A stretch of DNA of 16,392 bases, taken from Tannerella sp. oral taxon 808. Its GTDB lineage: Bacteria; Bacteroidota; Bacteroidia; Bacteroidales; Tannerellaceae. The position numbers and the translations under genes were made by a program. The notes below the pieces were generated by a model that was not told the DNA's origin, did no database searches, and saw only the letters and a program-made list of their open reading frames with translations. How positions within the stretch are numbered: position 1 is the first letter of the stretch; each line of letters begins with the position of its first letter. This document shows, piece after piece, positions 6,575 to 14,092 of this stretch. The stretch is from positions 1 to 16,392 of the forward strand of contig MIQB01000047.1 of assembly GCA_002890585.1 (NCBI GenBank). The letters run 5' to 3'.

Positions 6575-8282
6575 TCAATACCGGAACACTCCGCCGCCGA
6601 GGAACTCGCGTAGGAGCGACGTGGCGGGCAGCTCCTCGATGGGGATGTAATTGAAGTAACCGAGGAAGCGCAGCAGGCGGTAGGCCTCAGCACTCTCGGC
6701 GTCGCGCTCGCGGATCTCGCTCAGGATGGGCTCGGCATAGCGGCGCAGGGCGGCCAGCTCGTAGATCATGGCGCTGTTGAACATGGCATCGGCATTCTCC
6801 TGATAGGGGAATACCCAGCGGTCGTCGCCGCGGCGCACCTTGGGCCACATGGCGATCGTCTCGCGAGCCGAATAGCCGCGATAGTGATAGTCGCGGACGA
6901 TGCGGCGCAGCAGGCGGTTGTCGGAGGTGGGGATCCAATTGTGGCCGTCTAAAGAGATGGTGGTCAGGGCCGAGACGTAGATGCGATAAATCTTCTCAGG
7001 CGGGATGTGGGCCGTGAGTTCGGGGTTGAGGCCGTGGATGCCCTCGATGATGAGCACGGAGTTATCCCGGATCTGCAACGCGTCGCCACGGAAGACGCGT
7101 CGGCCAGAAGCAAAGTCGAACGAGGGCAGGTCGATCTCTTCGCCGCGGAGCAGGCGCTGGAGGTCATGGTGGAAGTAGGGCAGGTCGATGGCATAAAGCG
7201 ACTCGAAGTCGTAGCCCCCGGTGTCGTCGCGGGGGGGTGTCTTCGCGGTTGACGTAGTAATCATCTAAGGAGATGCCTAAGGGGTGAAGCAGGTTGGTGA
7301 CGAGCTGCACTTGCAGGCGCTTGCAGAAGGTGGTCTTGCCCGACGACGAAGGGCCGGAGATGAGCACCATGCGCACGCCGCGGTCGTGGTAGCGCTGGGC
7401 AATGTCTTCGGCGATGTGCGCGATCTGCTTCTCCTGCATCGCCTCTGATACCATAATAATGTCGCGCGCCTTACCGACAGAGACCGCCCGGTTGAGGTCG
7501 CCCACGTAGTTCACGCCCACGGTGCGTTGCAGCTGGAGGTACTCCTTGTAAGCGTTGAACATCTTCTCCTGCGGCACGGGCGGATAGAGCACGGTCGGGT
7601 CGTCGCGGCGGGGCACTTGCAGCAAGACGCCGTCGGCGTACGGGATGAGGTCGAACAGCGGGATGCGGCCGGAGGAGGGCGTGAGGCAGCCGTAGAAATA
7701 ATCGATGTAGCCGTTGAGGCCATAATATGTGGTGTAGGCCATGCCAGCCGTCTCGATGAGTAGGGCGCGGTCGTTCATGCCGCGCTCGCGAAAGGTGGCG
7801 ATGGCCTCCTCGGTGCGCACCACGTAGCGCACAAAGGGGCGGTCGTCATTGATCAACTCCTGCATGCGTTGCTTGATGCGGCTGACATCCTCGGGCGTCA
7901 TTGGTTCGCGGTGCTCAAAGGCGCAGTAAAGGCCTTTCGATACGGGGTGCTCCAGGCTGAAAGGGCGCGAGGGGTAGAGGTCGTAAACGGCCTTGACGAG
8001 GATGAAGCAGAGGGAGCGCAGGTAGATGCGATAGCCCGAGGGGTAGGTGTAGTCTACGAACTCAATGTCCTTCGGGTTCCAGCAGCGGTAGGTGAGGCCT
8101 TCGACGCGTTTGTTTACGCGTGCGCCAAGGGGTGGGTAGCGCAGGGGGCGGCCGGCGGCTGTGTAAATCTCTTCGAGTGTGGCGCCAACGGGCACGGTGA
8201 CTGTCTGCTCGGTGTTCTTGCAATAAATCGTGAGGGTGTCTTCACGCGTTTCATTCGTTACGGATGGGGATGTCTTACACAT
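6575..8282 (-). pseudogene. TGS-domain / uridine kinase-like nucleoside kinase, split by a frameshift
   Basis: Two overlapping minus-strand frames together form one nucleoside kinase of about 568 residues, as found across Bacteroidetes. The N-terminal part (8282 down to 7238) has a TGS/threonyl-tRNA-synthetase-like region (residues ~15-230) and a Walker A loop GPSSSGKTT (310-318), then GISLDDYYVNREDTP. The C-terminal part (7230 down to 6575) continues RDDTGGYDFESLYAIDLPYF through FEGIHGLNPELT-like kinase sequence (IIEGIHGLNPE) to the end. The frames switch at a G7 run (7231-7237); six bases would restore T-P-R-D-D. Such kinases phosphorylate uridine or related nucleosides; the substrate here is unknown. 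Either a sequencing or amplification error, a real null allele, or slipped-strand phase variation could explain it. The start at 8282 gives MCKTSPSVTNE. Confidence 0.85.
7231..7237. other. G7 homopolymer at the kinase frameshift
   Basis: Seven consecutive G on the + strand (C7 in the coding direction) mark the exact point where the kinase reading frame must shift by one base. Removing one base joins the two halves into a continuous, family-like protein. Confidence 0.8.
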
Positions 8283-8349
8283 GGCTCTTTCTTGTAATAT
8301 CTACTTTTGCGGGCAAAGAAAAATTGATTATCCCTAATTATAAACCCGT
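8283..8349. promoter_or_regulatory. Divergent promoter region between the kinase and the Na/Pi symporter
   Basis: For the + strand gene, TACTTTTG at 8302-8309 matches the -7 consensus TAnnTTTG exactly, giving a leader of about 35 bases; no strong -33 element is visible. On the minus strand, TTTG CCCGCAAAAG TAGATATT provides a weaker candidate for the kinase. The two candidates overlap, so the genes may compete for polymerase. Confidence 0.45.
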
Positions 8350-10155
8350 ATGAATTACTCCTTACTTGACTTCCTGACGCTCATTGGCTCGCTCGGCATG
8401 TTCCTCTACGGCATGAAAATCATGAGTGAGGGTTTGCAGAAAGTGGCCGGTGACAAATTGCGCAACATCCTCTCCGTGATGACCACAAACCGCTTCACGG
8501 GCGTCTTGACCGGCATGCTTGTCACAGCCTTGATCCAGTCCTCCAGCGCCACGACCGTGATGGTCGTCAGCTTTGTCAACGCCGGCCTGCTCACGCTGGC
8601 ACAGTCCGTCAGCGTCATCATGGGCGCCAACGTCGGGACGACCGTCACGGCGTGGATCATCTCCCTCTTCGGGTTTAAGTTCGACATCAGCATCCTCTCC
8701 CTGCCGCTCATCGGACTGGCCATTCCGCTCATGTTTGCCAAGAAGAGCAGTTATAAGTCGCTCGGGGAGTTCATCCTCGGCTTCGCCTTCCTCTTCCTCG
8801 GGCTGTCTTATCTCAAAAGCTCCGTGCCCGACTTGCAGAGCAATCCCGAGGCGCTCTCCTTCATTCGGAATTACACATCGATGGGCTACGGCTCCATTCT
8901 TCTCTTTCTCATCATCGGGAGCATCCTGACCATCATCGTGCAATCATCGAGCGCCACGGTGGCCATCACCCTCATCATGTGCACCCAAGGGTGGATGCCC
9001 TTCGAGATGGCTGCCGCAATGGTGCTTGGCGAGAATATCGGCACCACCATCACGGCCAACTTAGCGGCCCTCTCGGGTAACGTATCCGCGCGGCGTGCGG
9101 CATTGGCACACCTCATGTTCAACGTCTTCGGCGTCGTCTGGGTGATGATCCTCTTCTACCCCTTCTGCCACTTAGTCGAGTGGATCGTGACACGCTTCGG
9201 CCCCGGCGATCCCCACGCCATGACCGTCTTTATCCACTCGCTCGACCCGGAGACTGTCCGCCTCATCTCCTCCGACAAGGAGCTGACCGACCCGCACCTC
9301 ATCGAGCTACGCGCGCATTTGCAGTCGCTGCAAGTCTCCGTCTCCTACGGCCTGTCGCTCTTCCACACCTTGTTTAATGTGTGCAACATCCTCGTCATGA
9401 TTTGGTTCGTGAAACTCTACGTCCGCATCTGCTCCGTGCTCATCAAGTCGTCGCGCGAGAACGAAGACGAAGAGTTCCAGCTCAAATACATCTCCTCCGG
9501 CCTTCTTTCCACCTCCGAGCTTTCCCTTATCCAAGCCAACAAAGAGATCGCCGTCTTCAGCGACCGCACCTATCGCATGTTTGGCATGCTTAAAGACTTG
9601 CTCCACGAGACCGACGGCGAGAAGTTCCTCAAGGTCTTTGTCCGTGTGGAGAAATACGAACAGATCAGCGATCGCATGGAGGTGGAAATAGCCAACTACC
9701 TCACCCGTGTGCTCGAAGGCCGACTCAGCGCAGAGGGCAAGAACAACATCCGCGTCATGCTGCGCGCCGTGAGCGAGATCGAGAGCATCGCCGACTCGTG
9801 CAACAACATCGCCCGAACCATCAAGCATCGCAACGATGCCAAGGGACACTTCACCGATGAGCAGAACCACAACGTGGAACACATGATGAGCCTCATCAAC
9901 GCGGCGCTGATACACATGAAGGACATCCTGCACCGGCAGTCTGGCACACGCGACGACATGGTGGTCTCCTACAACATGGAGAACGAGATCAACTCTTACC
10001 GGAACATGCTCAAAAACGACAACATCGATAACATCGATAACAAACGATATAAGTACTCCGACTCCATCTATTACATGGATATCATCTCCGAGTACGAGAA
10101 AATGGGCGACTACATCCTCAACGTCGTCCAAGCCATTGTTGAAAAGAAATTCTAA
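8350..10155 (+). CDS. Na+/phosphate symporter family protein with C-terminal PhoU-like domain
   Basis: This is an inner-membrane PNaS-family transporter (NptA/YjbB type), 601 residues. Residues 1-~355 are hydrophobic and carry the duplicated signature: QSSSATT at 63-69 with GANVGTT at 92-98, and QSSSAT at 198-203 with GENIGTT at 227-233. These two inverted-repeat halves form the sodium and phosphate path. After the last membrane segment (FNVCNILVMIWFVKLYV) the soluble C-terminal ~225 residues are helical and PhoU-like. A short Asn/Asp-rich insert (NDNIDNIDN, encoded by a small gacaacatcgataacatcg repeat) lies close to the C-terminus. Bacteroidetes versions of this size are common. Uptake versus export of phosphate cannot be told from sequence. 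A gap of 16 bases to the next gene suggests co-transcription. Confidence 0.92.
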   Translation: MNYSLLDFLTLIGSLGMFLYGMKIMSEGLQKVAGDKLRNILSVMTTNRFTGVLTGMLVTALIQSSSATTVMVVSFVNAGLLTLAQSVSVIMGANVGTTVTAWIISLFGFKFDISILSLPLIGLAIPLMFAKKSSYKSLGEFILGFAFLFLGLSYLKSSVPDLQSNPEALSFIRNYTSMGYGSILLFLIIGSILTIIVQSSSATVAITLIMCTQGWMPFEMAAAMVLGENIGTTITANLAALSGNVSARRAALAHLMFNVFGVVWVMILFYPFCHLVEWIVTRFGPGDPHAMTVFIHSLDPETVRLISSDKELTDPHLIELRAHLQSLQVSVSYGLSLFHTLFNVCNILVMIWFVKLYVRICSVLIKSSRENEDEEFQLKYISSGLLSTSELSLIQANKEIAVFSDRTYRMFGMLKDLLHETDGEKFLKVFVRVEKYEQISDRMEVEIANYLTRVLEGRLSAEGKNNIRVMLRAVSEIESIADSCNNIARTIKHRNDAKGHFTDEQNHNVEHMMSLINAALIHMKDILHRQSGTRDDMVVSYNMENEINSYRNMLKNDNIDNIDNKRYKYSDSIYYMDIISEYEKMGDYILNVVQAIVEKKF

Positions 10156-10171
10156 TACCCCCCATTAACCC

Positions 10172-11590
10172 ATGATGATTCGCACCTTTTTAGACGCCAA
10201 TTTCTTGTTGCAAACTGACACCGCAGTAGAACTCTTTCGCCGCCACGCCGAGCGGCTTCCCATAGCCGACTACCACACCCGCCTCAACGCTGACCTGATC
10301 GCCGCCAACGAGCCCATCGCTAACCTGACTGCCCTTTGGATTGAACCGGACGCCGCAAAGTGGCGCCTGATGCGCGCCGCAGGGTTGACGGAGGACTACA
10401 TCACGGGCAACCGCCCGCCCTACGACAAGTTTGAGCGGTGGGCTGAAATCCTGCCGCAGGCCATGCGCCACCCCATCTATCACCAAGCGCACATGGAGCT
10501 GAACCGCGTGTTTGGCATCCAGGAGACACTCAAGCCCTCTAACGCTCGCGACATCTACGAGTCGTGCACGGCCAAGCTGCAAACGCCCGAATACCTGCCG
10601 CAGGCCATCCTTCGGCGGCTGCGCGTCGAGACGCTGGCTACGACGGATGACCCCGCCGACACGCTCGAGAGCCACCTCGCCCTCCGTGAACAGGCTACCA
10701 CTGCGGACGACCTCCGCGTGCTCCCCACTTGGGCGCCCAGCGCCGTGCTCGACTTGCGCGATGCGGAGCGCTACAATGCATACCTCGATCGTTTAGGCGC
10801 CGCGGCCGATGTCTCCATTGCGGGGTATGGCGACCTGCTCGATGCGCTCCGGAGGCGACACAAAGCCTTTGGCGAAGCGGGTTGTGTGGCTTCGCTCCAT
10901 CGCCTTACCACCTTCCCCGATGCCCTTGGCACTGATGATGCTGAGGTGGCTGACGCGGCGCTGCGCAAGGTGCGCGAGGGTGGTGCACCGACGGAGGACG
11001 AGTGCCGCAGCTTCCGCGCCATGTTGCTTCACGACCTCGCGGCGATGGATACTGAGGAGGGGCGCGTGCAGATGTTCCACGTCGGTGCGCTGTACGATCT
11101 CAATCCGCGTATCGGTAAGAAATCCGGTCCTGACGCAGGCTTTGATGCGCCGTCAGATCGGCCTACGGCGGAGCAGATGGCGCGCTTCTTTGCGCAGCTC
11201 GATGCGGAGGGCAACTTGGCCCAGACGATCGTCAGTTGCTACAGCCCGTCGGAGTCGCAGGCTGTGGCTGGCGTAGCGGCATGCTTTGCCGATCGCGGGG
11301 TGCGGATGCATTACGCGCCGGCGTGGTGGCACATTGGGCGCCCTGCCTTCATGGAGGCGCAGCTCGATGTATTGTCGGCCGAGGGGCTCGTAGCGCAGTC
11401 CGTCGGGTTCGCGTCCGGAGCGCGCACGTTGCTCGCCCCCGTGCGGCATGAGTATTTCCGCCGCATCGTCTGCGATGTGTTTGGTCGCGAGGTGGAGCGC
11501 GGGCTGCTTCCGGCCGGGGATTTGTCTACGATTAAGCGCACGATTGAAAATCTGTGTAGCACCAATGCACGTCGCTTGATGGATTGTTGA
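10172..11590 (+). CDS. uxaC: Glucuronate isomerase family (UxaC-like) protein with altered metal site
   Basis: The 472-residue product matches UxaC in length and overall order of blocks: FLLQTDTAVELF, a DYH motif (33-35), KWRLMRAAG, TTDDPADTLESH, LPTWAP, GPDAGFD and RHEYFRR. UxaC normally interconverts D-glucuronate and D-fructuronate in hexuronate catabolism. Several usual active-site positions are different: DYHCHL is replaced by DYHTRL (Arg37 for the second metal-binding His); the TDSRS segment before HEYFRR is replaced by ASGART (Gly416 for the metal-binding Asp); and RNNN after FHxGA is replaced by YDLN. The frame is fully open, so this is not obvious decay. It may be a pseudoenzyme or a neofunctionalised paralogue. 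No other hexuronate genes lie nearby. The gene is followed by an intrinsic terminator. Confidence 0.85.
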   Translation: MMIRTFLDANFLLQTDTAVELFRRHAERLPIADYHTRLNADLIAANEPIANLTALWIEPDAAKWRLMRAAGLTEDYITGNRPPYDKFERWAEILPQAMRHPIYHQAHMELNRVFGIQETLKPSNARDIYESCTAKLQTPEYLPQAILRRLRVETLATTDDPADTLESHLALREQATTADDLRVLPTWAPSAVLDLRDAERYNAYLDRLGAAADVSIAGYGDLLDALRRRHKAFGEAGCVASLHRLTTFPDALGTDDAEVADAALRKVREGGAPTEDECRSFRAMLLHDLAAMDTEEGRVQMFHVGALYDLNPRIGKKSGPDAGFDAPSDRPTAEQMARFFAQLDAEGNLAQTIVSCYSPSESQAVAGVAACFADRGVRMHYAPAWWHIGRPAFMEAQLDVLSAEGLVAQSVGFASGARTLLAPVRHEYFRRIVCDVFGREVERGLLPAGDLSTIKRTIENLCSTNARRLMDC

Positions 11591-11614
11591 GTGGCAGTGT
11601 TGTTTTGTTTTCAT

Positions 11615-11650
11615 GGAGTCGGCAGCCCCGCGCTGTCGGCTCCTCTTTTT
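11615..11650 (+). terminator. Intrinsic terminator after the UxaC-like gene
   Basis: GGAGTCGGCAGC (11615-11626) pairs with GCTGTCGGCTCC (11632-11643) over 12 bp including two G.U pairs, with the loop CCCGC, followed by TCTTTTT. It lies 25 bases after the stop codon. The TCC-T tract and the bases after it are in register with the 40-bp repeat that starts at 11661. Confidence 0.85.
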
Positions 11651-11660
11651 GTGTGACGGT

Positions 11661-12200
11661 CGTTTGATCCGATCAATTGCTTCCTTTTTTCCGTGGCAGC
11701 CATTTGATCCGATCAATTGCTCCCTTTTTTCCGTGGCAGCCATTTGATCCAATCAATTGCTTCCTTTTTTCCGTGGCAAGTGTTTGTCTCAGACAATCGG
11801 CTCCTTTTTTCGCTGGCAAGCGTTTGTCTCAGACAATCGGCTCCTTTTTTCGCTGGCAAGCATTTGTCTCAGACAATCGGCTCCTTTTTTCGCTGGCAAG
11901 TGTTTGTCTCAGACAATCGGCTCCTTTTTTCGCTGGCAAGCGTTTGTCTCAGACAATCGGCTCCTTTTTTCGCTGGCAAGCATTTGTCTCAGACAATCGG
12001 CTCCTTTTTTCGCTGGCAAGTGTTTGTCTCAGACAATCGGCTCCTTTTTTCGCTGGCAAGCGTTTGTCTCAGACAATCGGCTCCTTTTTTCGCTGGCGAC
12101 CGATAATCAATGATTTTCGGCTCCTTTTTTCCGTGGCGACCGATAATCAACGTTTTTCGGCTCCTTTTTTCCGTGGCGGCCGATAATCAACTTCATTCAT
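11661..12200 (+). repeat. Tandem array of 40-bp units, 13 full copies plus a partial copy
   Basis: Units start every 40 bases from 11661 to 12181. Each has a variable ~20-base palindromic core followed by a conserved tail of TNCCTTTTTT and a CCGTGGC/CGCTGGC stretch. Three core types occur: TTGATCCGATCAA (units 1-3, one with a single change), TTGTCTCAGACAA (units 4-11) and CGATAATCAA-type (units 12-14). In units 4-11 the two bases before TTTGTC cycle TG, CG, CA in order, giving a 120-bp higher-order period. All three + strand frames are open through most of the array; I regard these as non-coding. It lies between the terminator of the UxaC-like gene and glsA. It is not a CRISPR, since whole units repeat and there are no unique spacers. 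Confidence 0.95.
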
Positions 12201-12301
12201 CCATCGGACTCACCTCAAGATGGTTTTACCCCTCGTCACGCGGCGAAACGGCCGGGCTTCCCGCCCAAGATGCCCCTCCCCATACCCTATCAATGCGGGG
12301 G

Positions 12302-12309
12302 TATCTTTG
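12302..12309 (+). promoter_or_regulatory. Candidate -7 box for glsAB
   Basis: TATCTTTG matches TAnnTTTG exactly, but no -33 element is visible at the proper distance. Transcription would start only a few bases before the ATG at 12318, making the mRNA nearly leaderless. It lies partly in a hairpin ATACCC/GGGTAT (12282-12304). Confidence 0.3.
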
Positions 12310-12317
12310 CCCGCATC

Positions 12318-13151
12318 ATGGAGGAACGGAAACGAATCATCGATGTGCGCGAGGCGCTCAGGCACAAGGCGCCGGGCGTGGCGCGGTGGATCCCCGCGGC
12401 GGTGACGAATTGGTTAGCGCGCACCATCCACGAGGGGGAATTGAATGACATTTTGACGCGTTACGCCGCCCTCGACGGGGTCAGCTTTATGCAAGCGCTC
12501 GTCGGTGAGTTCGACCTGAAGCTCGACGTGCATGGCGTAGAACATCTGCCTACGCCGGAGCAGCGCTGCCTCTTTGTCTCCAACCATCCGCTCGGCGGGC
12601 TGGACGGCATCTGCCTGGCGGCGTTCCTGGGCGCGCGCTACGGCGAGGCCTTCCGCTGCGTAGTGAACGACCTGCTGCTCTTCATCCCCAACCTACGCTC
12701 CATCTTCCTGCCCGTCAACAAGCACGGCCGACAGCGGCGCGAAGCTGCGACCCAGTTCGAGGCGGCCATGCGCGGCCCGGGGCAAGTGTTGACGTTCCCT
12801 GCGGGGCTCTGCTCGCGACGGTCTGGCGGAGTGATCGCAGATGTGGCCTGGCGCCCATCCTTCGTGCGCGAGGCAGTGCGTTACAAGCGCGACGTGGTGC
12901 CCATCTTCTTCGACGGGCGCAACTCCGACCGCTTCTACCGCGCCGCGCGTTGGCGCGAACGGCTCGGCATCAGGCTAAACGTGGAAATGATCTACCTGCC
13001 CGACGAGATGTTTCGGAACAAGCACCAGGCCTTTGGCGTTTACATAGGCGCCCCCATCGCATGGCAAACGTTTAGCGACTCGCGGCGGCCGCAGGAGTGG
13101 GCAGCATGGATGAGGGACAGGGTGTATGAATTAAAAATGAAAACAGAATGA
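12318..13151 (+). CDS. glsA: GlsA-type O-acyltransferase (1-acylglycerol-3-phosphate acyltransferase / 'hemolysin' family)
   Basis: The product is 277 residues of the PlsC-like acyltransferase family. The acyltransferase box is NHPLGGLDG (89-97), a variant of the usual HX4D motif, and FPAGLCSRR (160-168) occupies the substrate-binding EGTR position. The match to the Bacteroidetes GlsA/OlsA-like group includes an MEERKRIIDV-type N-terminus, VNDLLLFIPNL and IYLPDEMFRNK. Paired with GlsB it is expected to O-acylate the monoacyl glycine lipid made by GlsB, acting at the inner membrane. I chose 12318 because MEERKRIIDV matches the family start; an upstream in-frame ATG at 12270 would add an unrelated 16 residues. 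The stop overlaps the glsB start (ATGA). The glycine-lipid assignment rests on family knowledge and this pairing. Confidence 0.82.
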   Translation: MEERKRIIDVREALRHKAPGVARWIPAAVTNWLARTIHEGELNDILTRYAALDGVSFMQALVGEFDLKLDVHGVEHLPTPEQRCLFVSNHPLGGLDGICLAAFLGARYGEAFRCVVNDLLLFIPNLRSIFLPVNKHGRQRREAATQFEAAMRGPGQVLTFPAGLCSRRSGGVIADVAWRPSFVREAVRYKRDVVPIFFDGRNSDRFYRAARWRERLGIRLNVEMIYLPDEMFRNKHQAFGVYIGAPIAWQTFSDSRRPQEWAAWMRDRVYELKMKTE

Positions 13152-14080
13152 CTGAGAAGATAATAGCCCCGGTGGATCCGGAGGTGGTGGCAGCAGAATT
13201 GACGCCCGAGCGATTGCTGCGGCGGACGAACAAGTCGGACAACGAGATCTATGTAGTCACCTCGGCTGAAGCACCCCGTGTGATGCGCGAGATCGGGCGG
13301 CTGCGCGAGGCCGCGTTTCGTTATTACGGCGGAGGCACGGGGCACGCGTGCGATGTGGATCAGTTTGATGCCTGGCCCAGCGGAGGCTACCGGCAGCTGA
13401 TCGTCTGGAACCCGCGCGACCGGAAAATCTTGGGGGGCTATCGGTTTCGGTTCGGAGCCGAAACGCCGCAGAAGGCCGGGGCGCCCGAGTGGGCCACAGC
13501 GGAGCTCTTCCGGTTTTCGGAGCGGTTCATGCAAGATTATTTGCCTTACACCGTGGAGCTGGGTCGGTCGTTCGTCTCATTAGAATATCAGGCTACGCTG
13601 CCGCGGCGCGGAAGCATCTTCATCCTCGACAACCTCTGGGACGGCCTCGGGGCGCTCACCGTGATCGACCCCACGGTGAAGTATTTCTTCGGCAAAGTGA
13701 CGATGTATCCCACTTACGATGTGGAGGCGCGCAACATGATCCTCTACTTCCTCCGCCATCACTTCCCCGATCCTGACCGTTTGGTGTGGCCCATCAATCC
13801 GTTAGAAGTAACCATGGACGAAGCCGCGATGGCCTCGCTTTTCCATTACGACAATTTCCGGGAGAATTACCGAGTGCTGAACCAAGAAGTGCGCAAGCGG
13901 GGCTTCAACATCCCGCCCCTCGTGAATGCTTACATGAGCCTATCGCCGCAGATGCGAACGTTCGGAACAGCCATCAATCGTGGGTTTGGCAACGTGGAGG
14001 AGACCGGCCTGCTCATCGCCGTAGATGAAATCTTGGAAGAGAAAAAGAAGCGACATATCGAGACGTATTTAGTCGCTTAA
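13148..14080 (+). CDS. glsB: GlsB-type N-acyltransferase (GNAT / OlsB-like)
   Basis: The product is 310 residues, related to OlsB-type N-acyltransferases with a GNAT fold. Recognisable blocks are APRVMREIGRLREAAFR, a GGGTG turn, LIVWNPRDRKILGGYR, LPYTVELGRSFVSLEYQ, LDNLWDGLGAL and KYFFGKVTMYPTY. The C-terminal part (LNQEVRKRGFNIPPLVNAYM, FGTAINRGFGNVEETGLLIAV) is characteristic of the Bacteroidetes version. In this phylum the enzyme is known to N-acylate glycine with a 3-hydroxy fatty acid, giving the precursor of glycine and serine-glycine lipids; ornithine is an alternative substrate in related proteins. The start overlaps the glsA stop by 4 bases, so the two are translationally coupled. 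The gene converges with the downstream lipoprotein gene, leaving 12 bases with no evident terminator. Confidence 0.85.
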   Translation: MTEKIIAPVDPEVVAAELTPERLLRRTNKSDNEIYVVTSAEAPRVMREIGRLREAAFRYYGGGTGHACDVDQFDAWPSGGYRQLIVWNPRDRKILGGYRFRFGAETPQKAGAPEWATAELFRFSERFMQDYLPYTVELGRSFVSLEYQATLPRRGSIFILDNLWDGLGALTVIDPTVKYFFGKVTMYPTYDVEARNMILYFLRHHFPDPDRLVWPINPLEVTMDEAAMASLFHYDNFRENYRVLNQEVRKRGFNIPPLVNAYMSLSPQMRTFGTAINRGFGNVEETGLLIAVDEILEEKKKRHIETYLVA

Positions 14081-14092
14081 CGCCCGACCCGC

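Noticed and set aside
11677..12186. Repeat protein encoded by the 40-bp array
   Set aside because: All three frames are open with equivalent peptides because 40 is not a multiple of 3; no start context, signal or family is seen, and the palindromic structure explains conservation better.
11661..12200. CRISPR array
   Set aside because: The whole 40-bp unit repeats with no unique spacers, and no cas gene is present in the window.
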